DNA from: Polyangiaceae bacterium
GTDB lineage: Bacteria; Myxococcota_A; Polyangia; Polyangiales; Polyangiaceae
Assembly (NCBI GenBank): GCA_041389725.1
Contig: JAWKRG010000003.1
Location: 744,001-808,000 of the forward strand
Length of the DNA stretch: 64,000 nucleotides
Reading direction: 5' to 3'
Made by a program: the position numbers and the translations under genes. Under the pieces are notes generated by a model, which saw only the letters and a program-made list of their open reading frames with translations, did not search any database and was not told where the DNA came from. Below, in pieces: positions 44,619-53,783 of the stretch (positions within the stretch are counted from its first letter, which is position 1; every line of letters starts with the position of its first letter).

Positions 44619-46409
44619 TCAGGGATCCAGCACCGAGCACACTGGCGGCGCCGCCCACGCGCTCGGGCGAATGCCGTCCAGCCATTGTTGCAGGACGGCG
44701 CGGCTCACCACGTCCAGGTGAATGCTCCAGAACACGAAGCTGCCGTTGCCGTTGCAGATGGGCAGCACGATCACCGAGAGCCCGGCGTCGGTGCCCTTCA
44801 CCGTCCAGGTACGCTCTACCGCGTGGCCCAAGTACGGCAAGTGCATTTCCCGTCCGCCGGCGTACACCAGCTTGCGCCCGTCGAGGGCGTCCGCCACGAC
44901 GTCGCGAAGAGTGCCGTGCAGTTCGTCGATGGTGTCACGACCCGCGATTTGCTCCGACAGCTCGATGCCGGCGAAGGCGCTGACCTGACCTTCCAACACG
45001 AAGCTCGCGCTGGTGGCCGACGTCATCTGAATCTGAAAGCCCGGCGGGGCCTGCGAGACGAGGCCGAGGTACTCGTTCACGTAGACGCCGTCTCGGGTGA
45101 CGAAGGCTGGCCGCGTGCGCGGGGGACGTCGTAGCGGCGGGATCGACAGCGCGCCAAAGGGTGGCTGCGCGGGAGAAACCGGACCGACCAGACTGAAGAG
45201 CTTTTCCGTGTCCAACCCTCGCGCTCCGGGGCCCGCGGCGAACACCACGCGCGCGCCACTGCGTCGGATCATCAAACCGTTGCCCTCGGGGAATTCCTGG
45301 GGCCTGGCCGCCGCGTAGGCATGAAGGGCGCGCTGAAACTCGCTGGCTTCGTTCTCGTCGTCCCAGGTGGTGAGCCATCGAACCTCGGAGACGGAGCCGA
45401 CATGGAAGTAGGTGAATGCATCGCCACCCCAGCCCGCGGCAGCTTGCGTCGCCTGGGCCCGAGGCAAGGATTCCTCGAGCATCAATCGGGTGTTCAGTTC
45501 ACCAAGTTGGCCTTGGATCACGTCCTGCGCGCCGGGCGGCGGCGGTGGTGGCTCGACCTTCACGGCAAGCTCGCCCGCCAAGTACCTTTCGGGGTGCAGG
45601 ACGTGTTCGGTCGTGGTGGGCGGTTTTTCGTAGACGCGGTTGACCAGCCCAAATCCGCCGGTGCGCCACAGATCACCGACGAAAAGCAACCCCTGCAAAT
45701 AGGGGAACGTCACCCGCTCACGCAGTACCGGAGGCGCGGATAGCAGCACTTCGTTGCCACCGTTCGCGCGCAGAAAGCGCTCCAGCCCGATGTCGGCGAC
45801 GGCCAATGCCGCACGCGCCAACGAGCGCTTCACGGGCACGCGCTGTCGGAACGATGCGTAGGCGAGCATCACCAGCATCGCGTCACCTTCGATCAGCGAA
45901 GCCGTCGCCAACCGAGCGTCGGGACTCAGTCCTTCGGGCAGGCGCATGAACAGATGCTGCGCTTGCAGCGAGTGCGTCATCTCGTGTGCGACTAGATCGA
46001 CGGTCTCATCGTCCCAGCGGCTGCCACCCCGAAGAAAGATGCGATGGGCCCGCTCGTCGTAGTAGCCGACTACCTGCTCACCCAGAACGTCACGAAGCCT
46101 CACGCTCGTCTGGCGAAAGGGCTGGCGCGACGCTGCTCCCGCGCTCGCGGAGGCCTCGCGCCCTCCCAAGAGCTGCTGCACGAAGCGCTTCTCATCGACG
46201 AACTCGATGGGTGCCGGGCGCAAGTCGGGCAACCCTCGCAGACGCGCGACCTGTCGCGCCACTTCCCGCGAGTCGGGAACGCTAGGCGCCGCCGGCTCGG
46301 TATTGCGGGCCGCACAGCCCGCCAAGCCCAGAGACAGCAGCGCGGCCAAACCCACGAATCGCAAGTCGAGCGGCAAGCTTCGTCCTCCCCGGGTCACGTC
46401 TCGAAGCAT
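44619..46409 (-). CDS. HExxH zinc-metallopeptidase-like lipoprotein
   Basis: 596 residues from an ATG at 46409 with lipobox GLAGC. At about residues 155-170, VDLVAHEMTHSLQAQH contains HExxH, the gluzincin/minigluzincin signature; the third ligand could be Glu in LIEGDAMLVMLAYA, 33 residues downstream. The rest is an alpha/beta domain with no recognised family, ending CSVLDP. It probably acts in the envelope as a peptidase. The gene runs antisense to the divergent amidase gene, 54 bp apart. Confidence 0.75.
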   Translation of the reverse strand: MLRDVTRGGRSLPLDLRFVGLAALLSLGLAGCAARNTEPAAPSVPDSREVARQVARLRGLPDLRPAPIEFVDEKRFVQQLLGGREASASAGAASRQPFRQTSVRLRDVLGEQVVGYYDERAHRIFLRGGSRWDDETVDLVAHEMTHSLQAQHLFMRLPEGLSPDARLATASLIEGDAMLVMLAYASFRQRVPVKRSLARAALAVADIGLERFLRANGGNEVLLSAPPVLRERVTFPYLQGLLFVGDLWRTGGFGLVNRVYEKPPTTTEHVLHPERYLAGELAVKVEPPPPPPGAQDVIQGQLGELNTRLMLEESLPRAQATQAAAGWGGDAFTYFHVGSVSEVRWLTTWDDENEASEFQRALHAYAAARPQEFPEGNGLMIRRSGARVVFAAGPGARGLDTEKLFSLVGPVSPAQPPFGALSIPPLRRPPRTRPAFVTRDGVYVNEYLGLVSQAPPGFQIQMTSATSASFVLEGQVSAFAGIELSEQIAGRDTIDELHGTLRDVVADALDGRKLVYAGGREMHLPYLGHAVERTWTVKGTDAGLSVIVLPICNGNGSFVFWSIHLDVVSRAVLQQWLDGIRPSAWAAPPVCSVLDP

Positions 46410-46463
46410 GATACACGCTTCGGCGGCTTGCGCGGGGTCGAAGTATGTCGCACTAATCGGCGC

Positions 46464-47813
46464 ATGCGCGACCTTTTCCCAGTGTCCGTCGAAGATGCCG
46501 TGCGTCGCACCCGCACCCACGGCGAGCGGCTCTGTTGCCACGTCACCACGCGTCTGGATGAGGCCCTTGCCGAGGCCGAGGGGCGCACGGGCGCACTAGC
46601 GGGCGTGCCCTATGGCTTGAAGGACGAGTTCGACACGCCTCACCTGCCCACGACGGGCGGCTCGTGGCGGTTCGCGAAGCGTCACACGCCCGGCGTTCAC
46701 TCGACTCCCTTTCGCGCCTTCGACGAAGCGGGCGCCGTCCTGATCGGCAAGAGCAATCTGAGCGACTTGGGTCTCGCGCCGGAAGCATCCAGCTACGTCG
46801 GCGGCAGCACCAAGAACCCTTTTGATTCCACGAGAACCTCCGGCGGTAGTTCGGGCGGATCCGCAGCGGCGGTCGCCTACGGCATGCACGCCTTCGACTG
46901 GGGCACGGACATCGGCGGCAGCATCCGTTTGCCTGCGGCTTTCTGTGGCGTGCTCGGGCTCAAACTCAGCGATGAGGCGTGGCCGATCCGCGAACTCTTT
47001 CCCACGGTCCCCGAGTCCATGCGCTGGCTCTGCGGACAGGGGCCCTTCACGCGCACCACCAAACAAATGCGTGCAGTGCTGAAGGCGGCGCAAGCACACA
47101 TGCGCCTGGAGTCGGCAGCGAACGACTGGAGCCCGCGGCGGGTCGAGCTGTACGCGCCGGAGCCGGGGCGCTGGCCCAGCTTCGCGGCGGACGTGGTTCC
47201 AGTGCTGCAGCGGGCGCTCGATCTTCCCGTGCGCACCTGTGCGGCGCTGCCTTCCCCCGCCAAAGCCCGCGAGTACTACGCCGGGGTATGGGCCTCGCAC
47301 CTGGACGCGCTGATCGACGAAGCGGACGCTGGGCTCGGCTTGGCCGACGGCATCGCGGCGGTGTTGAGCGCGCTGTTGTTTCGGGGACGCTTCGGTGACC
47401 GCCGCATTCATCCCAGCACGGCGGAGCTGCTGCTCTTGATCGCCATCGGGCACTACACGGTGTTTCGCAACACCGACAAGGCCATCGCCAACGCCATGTC
47501 CATCCGCAACGCCTATCGCGATCTGTGGGCGGACGGCGCGATCGTGGTGACGCCCGTTTGTGCGCATCCGCCCCCACGCATCTACCGCTCGAACTGGAAC
47601 CCGGAGCTTCTCGCCTACACGGTGCACGGCAACCTGTCGGACGCCACGGGCCTCAGCATTCCCTTCGGCACCTTCGATGGCCGATTGCCACGCTCGATCC
47701 AACTGCTCGGCCCACCTGGCTCCGAGCAAGTGCTCTTGGATCTCGCGGATGCAATCATTGCCGAGCGGGACAAGTGCTCGGTGCTGCGCCAGCCTGAAAC
47801 ATTTCTCGACTGA
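46464..47813 (+). CDS. Amidase-signature family hydrolase
   Basis: 449 residues from an ATG at 46464. The Ser-cisSer-Lys triad is visible: Lys in GVPYGLKDEFD, cis-Ser in GGSSGGSAAAVA and nucleophile Ser in TDIGGSIRLPAA. Amidase-signature enzymes cleave amides (for example GatA, fatty-acid amide or peptide amidases). The C-terminal half is divergent from GatA, and no gatB or gatC lies nearby, so it is a free amidase. It is cytosolic, without a signal. Confidence 0.9.
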   Translation: MRDLFPVSVEDAVRRTRTHGERLCCHVTTRLDEALAEAEGRTGALAGVPYGLKDEFDTPHLPTTGGSWRFAKRHTPGVHSTPFRAFDEAGAVLIGKSNLSDLGLAPEASSYVGGSTKNPFDSTRTSGGSSGGSAAAVAYGMHAFDWGTDIGGSIRLPAAFCGVLGLKLSDEAWPIRELFPTVPESMRWLCGQGPFTRTTKQMRAVLKAAQAHMRLESAANDWSPRRVELYAPEPGRWPSFAADVVPVLQRALDLPVRTCAALPSPAKAREYYAGVWASHLDALIDEADAGLGLADGIAAVLSALLFRGRFGDRRIHPSTAELLLLIAIGHYTVFRNTDKAIANAMSIRNAYRDLWADGAIVVTPVCAHPPPRIYRSNWNPELLAYTVHGNLSDATGLSIPFGTFDGRLPRSIQLLGPPGSEQVLLDLADAIIAERDKCSVLRQPETFLD

Positions 47814-48001
47814 GAACGCGGCTGTTCGAGCTCGCCACGCGGGAGGCGTAGCGCCGCGGCGTCAGCTCTGCGTCGGACCCTGCCACTTCGGATGCGCAAT
47901 ACTCGCGGCGCCAACGCCGCCTCGAGCCGAGATGCCACGCAACGGCTGCGGCAAAGAGCGCCGTTCTCGGTCGTGGCACGTGTGATGCACGCCGATACGG
48001 C

Positions 48002-48436
48002 ATGGAAAGCATTTCCCAACGCTTTCGCCGCGACCACCACGCGTTGTTGAAGACCTTCGAGGACCTCCGCAACGCGGTGGAAGGCGCCGATGCGAGGACG
48101 ATTCAGAGCGTGTGGACGGAGTTCGAGCAAGCCTTGAACCGCCACCTGGATGCGGAAGAGGAGTTCATCCTCCCTGCTCTGCAGGCCGCACACCCTGGCG
48201 AAGTGACTTCGATTCGCCGGGAACACGACCGCATTCGTGATCTCGTGTTCGACCTGGGTATTCGGGCAGATTTGCGCACGCTCAGGCGCGACGTCGCCGA
48301 CGCATTGGTGCACTTGCTGGAGGAGCACGCGGCGCGCGAAGAAATTGGAGTTTATGCCCTCGCGGATCGCGAACTGAAGGCCCAGCGCGAGGGTCTGTTC
48401 GCTCGTCTTGCCGACCGCATCGACCGAGTCGCCTGA
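48002..48436 (+). CDS. Hemerythrin-like HHE domain protein
   Basis: 144 residues. A four-helix bundle with HHE-type histidines and acids: DHHALL, RHLDAEEEFILPAL, REHDRI and LLEEHAAREE. This gives the di-iron ligand set of HHE domains. Such proteins bind oxygen, repair iron-sulfur clusters, or handle nitrosative stress. It is monocistronic with a 188-bp upstream gap. Confidence 0.85.
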   Translation: MESISQRFRRDHHALLKTFEDLRNAVEGADARTIQSVWTEFEQALNRHLDAEEEFILPALQAAHPGEVTSIRREHDRIRDLVFDLGIRADLRTLRRDVADALVHLLEEHAAREEIGVYALADRELKAQREGLFARLADRIDRVA

Positions 48437-48593
48437 GCCGCTCGCACGCAAGGCTCGTCGACCCCGCACACGACCGCGCCTCTTGTCCCACTCCACTCGT
48501 GGTCCGAAGCGCGCAGAACTCACGCACACATTGCGGACAGCGCGTGCGAACGCGCAAGCCCTTCGTCAGGGCGGTACAAGACAGTGACGGCAC

Positions 48594-49307
48594 TCATGGG
48601 GTCGCCCTTTGTTCGGTGCGGAGCAGGTTCGCGACCAGCCCGCGCCACTCCTCCGCGTCGCGCTCCCGTCCCATGCGCCCCACGACGAAGGCCCAAACGC
48701 GGCCGGTGCTCTCGGAGCTCTTGGCGTCATGGCGCACCAATACGTAGACGTCGGCTCGGTGCGAGTAGGCGACGATGTCCGCGCCATCGTCGACCACGTC
48801 TTTGAAGTCGAACAAGCGCGTGCCCGCTCCCAAAGTAGATTCGATATCCTGTTGCGACTGGCCGATGCGCGCAGGGAATTCGAGGCCTGTCGGCTGCGCG
48901 AAAGCCCAGGCGATGGCTTCGACTCTGGCTGTGTTCGGATCTCGTTCAGGGGTGGAGTAGAGCACAACGGCGCCACCGCCAGGCACTGCGACGGCCGAGC
49001 GGCATGGGGCGAAGAACCAAATGCGCCGCGTTCGCTCCTGAATTGGATCCGTATCACACAAGGCCGCGCCGAGCCCTGCGTCCAAGAAGCGCTGCACGAC
49101 GTCGCCCTCGCGCGCACCGTCTATCGTCACTGGGACTGGTGACGCCGCAGGCGACTCCGCCAATTCGGGCCGATTCTCCGAGGGCACGGGCGACGCGACG
49201 ACTGGCGGCGGCGGATCCTCAGCTGCGCCCGTCGGGTGGGACGACCCTTGCGGCGGGGGCGTACATCCAAGTGCAAGCACAGCCGCCAGCGAACTCCAAC
49301 GCCTCAT
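48594..49307 (-). CDS. Lipoprotein of unknown function
   Basis: 237 residues with lipobox LALGC. A Pro/Ser/Ala linker (about 17-65) is followed by a domain with REGDVVQRFLDAGLG, SAVAVPGGGAVVLYSTPE and VDDGADIVAYSHRADVYVLV, an alternating beta/alpha pattern. Only two cysteines occur in the domain. No family is recognised. Confidence 0.7.
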   Translation of the reverse strand: MRRWSSLAAVLALGCTPPPQGSSHPTGAAEDPPPPVVASPVPSENRPELAESPAASPVPVTIDGAREGDVVQRFLDAGLGAALCDTDPIQERTRRIWFFAPCRSAVAVPGGGAVVLYSTPERDPNTARVEAIAWAFAQPTGLEFPARIGQSQQDIESTLGAGTRLFDFKDVVDDGADIVAYSHRADVYVLVRHDAKSSESTGRVWAFVVGRMGRERDAEEWRGLVANLLRTEQRATP

Positions 49308-49374
49308 GCCACCGGCGTAGTACCGCGCATGCGAGTGCGCAATTCGAATCCGAGACGATGCCTCGGTGCCTGCG

Positions 49375-49447
49375 GATGCGGTGAGGCGCGATTCCTCGGT
49401 GCACTGCGGGCGATGCGGTGAGGCGCGATTCCTCGGTGCACTGCGGA
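49375..49447. repeat. Direct tandem repeat, 37-bp unit, two copies
   Basis: A unit GATGCGGTGAGGCGCGATTC, then CTCGGTGCACTGCGG, occurs at 49375 and again at 49412 (period 37). A partial third copy precedes it near 49357. It lies in the gap between the lipoprotein gene and the next gene. Confidence 0.75.
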
Positions 49448-49472
49448 CGCCGCAGGAACGCGCGTGCGCTTC

Positions 49473-50258
49473 TCAGAACATTCCTACGACGCCAGTGAAG
49501 GCGCCGTTTGGCGTGACCGCGAGCGTCGGTGCGACTCGGAGCTTGGACGGAGGGATGCGGACAGTTCGTCGCTCGAGCGGGACATCTACGTACGCGAGCG
49601 CCGCAACGTCGATGGTGATTGCCGTGACAGCACCGAGCAGCATCCCAACGGCGAAGCCTTCTAGCTTGTTCTGGCGATCCGCGAGCCCTGCGCCAGCGAA
49701 GCCCAATCCAAGCGGCAGGCCCGCGCGAAGTCCGAAGCTTCCCCAACCCTTGCCACTGTGGTTGCCCCAATGAATCGCTGGACCGCCGACGAAGTAGAGC
49801 GGAATGCCGATTGCCGCTCCGGTTCCCGTCGCCGAAACCAGGATCGCGCCCAGATCTGCCGCCAAGATCTCACCACCGAACCACACGCTCTCGGTATCGG
49901 GCTCCACTTCGGCGCGAGGCGCGTCCGGCATCGGCGAGAGTGCGCTTCCATTCCACTCCACGCGTGCGCGCCGCGCACTGTGCGCAGGTGGCACGGGTGT
50001 CGTGCGCGGGAGTGGTTCGTGAACCACAGCGCCGGGAGGCGCGGTAGTGGCGGGACCAGGCGCACTGGCGGGACCGGGCGCGGCCTGAGAAACCGTCCCC
50101 GCATCTTTCGGCGCTGCACGCGGAATGGTTCCCTCCGCTGCTCCAGCAGCGTTTTCAGCAACGTCGGGAAACGCGGCCGAAGACGGCTTCTGCTGGGCTC
50201 CCGACGGGCATGGCCAAAGCAACAGCAGCGTCGTGAACCAAGCATGCCTTGGCTGCAT
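49473..50258 (-). CDS. Exported protein with hydrophobic C-terminal half
   Basis: 261 residues from an ATG at 50258. A signal peptide (LLLLWPCPSGAQ) precedes a Pro/Ala/Thr-rich linker (about 30-115). The C-terminal half alternates hydrophobic Gly/Ala-rich stretches (AILVSATGTGAAIGIPLYFV, GLRAGLPLGLGFAGAGLA, AVGMLLGAVTAITIDVAALA), resembling membrane helices or a beta-barrel-like porin. No family is recognised. It ends VTPNGAFTGVVGMF. Confidence 0.6.
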   Translation of the reverse strand: MQPRHAWFTTLLLLWPCPSGAQQKPSSAAFPDVAENAAGAAEGTIPRAAPKDAGTVSQAAPGPASAPGPATTAPPGAVVHEPLPRTTPVPPAHSARRARVEWNGSALSPMPDAPRAEVEPDTESVWFGGEILAADLGAILVSATGTGAAIGIPLYFVGGPAIHWGNHSGKGWGSFGLRAGLPLGLGFAGAGLADRQNKLEGFAVGMLLGAVTAITIDVAALAYVDVPLERRTVRIPPSKLRVAPTLAVTPNGAFTGVVGMF

Positions 50259-50321
50259 GTCGTGGCTTACTGCACCCGCTGTGCCATCGCTCTGGAGCTC
50301 CTTGTGGGGTAGAGTAGGTGG

Positions 50322-51566
50322 ATGCGCAACGCTCTGATGTTGGTCTGGCTCGCGTTGGCGAGTAGCGCATGCTCCGCGCCGGACGCGAACCTGCCCCACG
50401 ACGACTATTGCGAGGCGCCCACTGCAGTGGCGGCCGAAGCGCTATCGGCTGTGGATTGCTCCGAGTCTACGGACACGGGCTACACGAGTGGCTCACCCTT
50501 TCCCATCACGGTCGTCAAGGTCGATGGCAAGCCCGTAGAGAAGGCGACCGCGAACGCCTACTACGTGATGGCGCAGGCCGCGGACAAGGCCGGCGTGACC
50601 CTGAAGGTGGTCAGCGGCTTTCGCACCCAAGCGGAGCAACAGTACCTCTACAACTGCTACATCAACTGCAACTGCAACAACTGCAACCTCGCCGCCAAAC
50701 CTGGCTACAGCAATCACCAGAGTGGGCACGCGCTGGACTTGAATACTTCCTCGTCAGGCGTGCTCGCCTGGCTCAATGCCAACGGCGCCAGCTACGGCTT
50801 CAAGCGCACGGTGCCCAGTGAAGACTGGCACTGGGAATGGTGGGGCGGGGGCCCCGGTGGCGGTGCGTGTTCGGCAGAGTACGCTGGCAAGTCCTTGGGC
50901 CTGTCGGGTCAGAGCTATCCCATCGTGTCTCAAGGCGCGGCCGTCGTGGAGGTGGGCCAGACCGTCACTGGCTGGGTGAAGCTGGAGAACACCGGCACCG
51001 CGACTTGGAAGTCCGGCACGGTGTGGCTCGCCCCCATTCCTCGTGACCAGCCCAGCCCCTTCGTGGGTCCGACATGGCTCAACGACCACCGGATCTCGAC
51101 CCTCGATGCGGACGTGCCTCCGGGCGGAACCGGCACCTTTGCTTTGGATCTGACCGGCTCCGTCGAAGGCGAGTCGATCTTGGAACTCGGTTGGGTCGCT
51201 GAAGGGATCACTTGGTTTGCGGATGGCCCCAAGGGCGGCGGGCCAGACGACGGCTACTTCGCCGTCAAAGTGGACGTGGTTCCCAGCACGGGTACGGGAG
51301 GTGGGGGCGGTTCGAGCGGCAGCACCGGCGCCGGGGGTGGCACGGGCGCGGGATGGTCGAACGGTGGCGCGATTGGAGTCGCCGGCAGCGCGGGCGTCCC
51401 GACGAAGCTGCGCTCCGGCAGTGGCGACGACGGCGGGTGCACGCTCTCCCCGCGAAGCGCACCAAGCGATTCCTCAGCAGGCTGGCTCGTCCTAGCCCTC
51501 ATGGCGCTGCTGCGACGTCGCGAGCGGCGCAATCCCACTGCGAATCGACGCGCACTGCGGCATTGA
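50322..51566 (+). CDS. M15 D-alanyl-D-alanine carboxypeptidase-like protein with MYXO-CTERM-like tail
   Basis: 414 residues with a signal (lipobox-like ASSAC). The M15/VanY-type peptidase domain has the metal motif in YSNHQSGHALDLN (His132, Asp139) and EDWHWEW (Glu167, His170). A Cys-rich insertion, CYINCNCNNCN, is unusual for the family. A beta-sandwich domain resembling Nbr1-type Ig-like domains follows (VEVGQTVTGWVKLENTGTAT), then a Gly/Ser/Ala linker, GGCTLSPRS, a hydrophobic helix and RRRERR. It probably trims peptidoglycan of its own or of prey cells from the surface. Confidence 0.85.
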   Translation: MRNALMLVWLALASSACSAPDANLPHDDYCEAPTAVAAEALSAVDCSESTDTGYTSGSPFPITVVKVDGKPVEKATANAYYVMAQAADKAGVTLKVVSGFRTQAEQQYLYNCYINCNCNNCNLAAKPGYSNHQSGHALDLNTSSSGVLAWLNANGASYGFKRTVPSEDWHWEWWGGGPGGGACSAEYAGKSLGLSGQSYPIVSQGAAVVEVGQTVTGWVKLENTGTATWKSGTVWLAPIPRDQPSPFVGPTWLNDHRISTLDADVPPGGTGTFALDLTGSVEGESILELGWVAEGITWFADGPKGGGPDDGYFAVKVDVVPSTGTGGGGGSSGSTGAGGGTGAGWSNGGAIGVAGSAGVPTKLRSGSGDDGGCTLSPRSAPSDSSAGWLVLALMALLRRRERRNPTANRRALRH

Positions 51567-51618
51567 TCCGGCACGTCTGAGCTCGAGGGTCAGCGACCCG
51601 AGATCGCACCGCCGGGTC

Positions 51619-52752
51619 TCAGGGAGGCGAGACGCCTCGCTTGGCATTCACGATCTTGCGCGCCGCCACGCAGTTGCCTGCGTTCTGGGACGAGACCGCG
51701 TCGAAGCCACCCTCGAACAACGCTTGGAGCTGGCCTTGGGTCGGCGCGGGCGCATTCGTGTAGGTGAAGGAGCGCACGCCCGCAGGGTGAAGCGTGTTCG
51801 GCGTCAAGGACGACACGTCTACGGTCGGCTCGAACTCGTACATGAACGCGCGCGGGTTCTTGATGGTCTTGATCAGCGTGTCCACCTCGGTGAGGTTCGT
51901 CTTGACGTTGATCAGGTAGTAGATGCTGTCAGCGCCAGGCAAGGTCGGGATCAGGTTCTGCAGTTCGTTCGTGGAGATCTCCAGGAAGGCGTATTCCTCC
52001 GCGCCCTGGGCGTGCACTTCGGCGATCGTGCGAGCGTAGTCGGTGCTTTCCTTGACCGTGAGCTGCACGATCATCTTGCCCTTGAGGTACTTCAGCACGT
52101 CATCCAAGCGCTGAAACTTCTCCGTGAGGGACGGCACTCGAATGCACTTGGTGACGTCCACCGCGTTCATCTCTTCGATCTTCTTGTTGTAGCAGTTCAC
52201 GGACTCGAAGATCTCGATGGGGCTCGAGTGGGCGATGACCGGGACATTGTCTTTGGTGACGCGCACGTCGATCTTCACGGCATCCACGTCCGCCGCATAG
52301 GCAGCAGCAATCGCGGCGTCGGAGTCGTAGGGGGCGCCTGTCAGGCTCCACAGGCCGCCATGAGCCACGGCGAATACGCGTGGGCAGGTTGGATCCGTCC
52401 AGCAAACCTTCAGCGACGTCTTGTGCGTTCCAGGCGTGCCACCACTGCCCGAGTCAGCACCCGCGTCGGTCGCGCCGGCTCCAGCACTGCCGCCCAAACC
52501 ACCGCTACCCGCAACGCCTCCCTCGGCGCCGCTGCCGGCTACGCCACCCTTGCCCGCAGAGGCCGCCGTGCCCGCGGATCCGCTGGTGCCGCCGATGGCG
52601 CCCGTGCCACCGACCCCCGCTGCGCCGCCAATGCTCGCATCTACGCCGACGCCGCCCGTGCTGGCGCCACCGCTAGCGGGCGCTGCTTCGTCTTCGGACG
52701 AGCCGCAGGCGTTGATCCCGACGACCACACTGAAAACAGCCATCCACCTCAT
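51619..52752 (-). CDS. GDPD-like (glycerophosphodiesterase-fold) lipoprotein with altered catalytic site
   Basis: 377 residues from an ATG at 52752 with lipobox INAC. A Gly/Ser/Ala linker (about 25-110) precedes a TIM-barrel GDPD domain: VAHGGLWSL (instead of AHRG), then VDAVKIDVRVTKDNVPVIAH. In normal GDPDs this strand has E-x-D and HD; here the Glu is Lys, and the Asp after the His is Ser. The enzyme may be inactive or act by another mechanism. The upstream lipoprotein gene ends 29 bp away, so both probably share an operon. Confidence 0.75.
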   Translation of the reverse strand: MRWMAVFSVVVGINACGSSEDEAAPASGGASTGGVGVDASIGGAAGVGGTGAIGGTSGSAGTAASAGKGGVAGSGAEGGVAGSGGLGGSAGAGATDAGADSGSGGTPGTHKTSLKVCWTDPTCPRVFAVAHGGLWSLTGAPYDSDAAIAAAYAADVDAVKIDVRVTKDNVPVIAHSSPIEIFESVNCYNKKIEEMNAVDVTKCIRVPSLTEKFQRLDDVLKYLKGKMIVQLTVKESTDYARTIAEVHAQGAEEYAFLEISTNELQNLIPTLPGADSIYYLINVKTNLTEVDTLIKTIKNPRAFMYEFEPTVDVSSLTPNTLHPAGVRSFTYTNAPAPTQGQLQALFEGGFDAVSSQNAGNCVAARKIVNAKRGVSPP

Positions 52753-52781
52753 TGCGATGCGCTTCGCAGGGTCACCCGACC

Positions 52782-53690
52782 TCAGCAAGCGGGACAGGTA
52801 CAGGCAACGCCCTTCGGACCGCTCAAGTCCGAGCAGGAATCGAAGGGTGACAGGCAAACCGACGGGCCCATGCACGCGCAAGTGAAGTTGCCGTTGCACT
52901 CCGTGGGGATCGACACGCAATGGGGGCGAGGGCCAAGCTGCGTCACGTAGTTGGCGCACACGTCGTTGCCGCCGCACTTCGCGCAACTCGGAACGAACAT
53001 GCACTCGTTGGCCGGGACGCAGTTGAAGGTGTAGCAGTTACCCTTGACCTCCGGCACCTGACCCGACGGGCACGCGGGTTCCGCGGCCTTGCACGTCACC
53101 TTGGAGGTGTCGCAATCGTAGCCCTTCACGCAGCGCCCGGCGACGCACTCCACCGTGGTGGGTGAGACGCCCAAAGACTCACACTTGTTCTGCTTGCACA
53201 GGGCGGGACACACCGTGGGATTCTCCGCCTTCGGAACGCCTTCGCAGCTACAGCAGTCGTTGAACACCTTGCAGTCGTTCGCGGTCTTGCACTCCGGCGC
53301 TCCGACGACGCCACCGGTTCCACCCGTCCCGCCGCTCGCGCCGCCCGTTCCGCCACTCGCGCCCCCGGTGCCGCCACTCGCGCCACCCGTTGCACCCGTG
53401 CCACCGATTCCGCCCGCGCCACTGCTGCCTGCGTTGCCGCCAGCGCCAGCGCTCGCGCCCGTACCCGCCGCACCGCTTGCCCCGGCCGCGCCCGTGCCGG
53501 CGGCTCCTCCACTGGGCGACCCGGCCGTGCCGCCACTGCCGGCGCCGCCCGTCGCACTGCTACCACCGCTGGCACCTGCGTCACTGCCCGCGCTGCCACC
53601 ATCGGCGAAGCTCGCCGTTTCGGACTCGCCCCCACAGCCCAGGGCGAAAAATGATGCGAACAGAATCGAAGAAAGCGCTTGGCGAGTCAT
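52782..53690 (-). CDS. Cys-rich lipoprotein with Gly/Ala/Ser spacer
   Basis: 302 residues from an ATG at 53690 with lipobox ALGC. The spacer (about 25-130) consists of GGAGSGG/GATGG repeats. The Cys-rich end contains NDCKVFNDCCSCEGVP, CPALCKQNKCES, CTCPAC and a CSDLSGPKGVACT-type motif with many paired cysteines. No family is recognised. It is co-directional with the GDPD-like gene downstream. Confidence 0.75.
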   Translation of the reverse strand: MTRQALSSILFASFFALGCGGESETASFADGGSAGSDAGASGGSSATGGAGSGGTAGSPSGGAAGTGAAGASGAAGTGASAGAGGNAGSSGAGGIGGTGATGGASGGTGGASGGTGGASGGTGGTGGVVGAPECKTANDCKVFNDCCSCEGVPKAENPTVCPALCKQNKCESLGVSPTTVECVAGRCVKGYDCDTSKVTCKAAEPACPSGQVPEVKGNCYTFNCVPANECMFVPSCAKCGGNDVCANYVTQLGPRPHCVSIPTECNGNFTCACMGPSVCLSPFDSCSDLSGPKGVACTCPAC

Positions 53691-53783
53691 GGTGGAACCA
53701 GGGTACCACGGCTTGCCAGCATCGGCCGCCGCCCGGGAAAACCCACGCGCGACGGCCACTTGCGGCTTGGACGAGTGCAGGCG

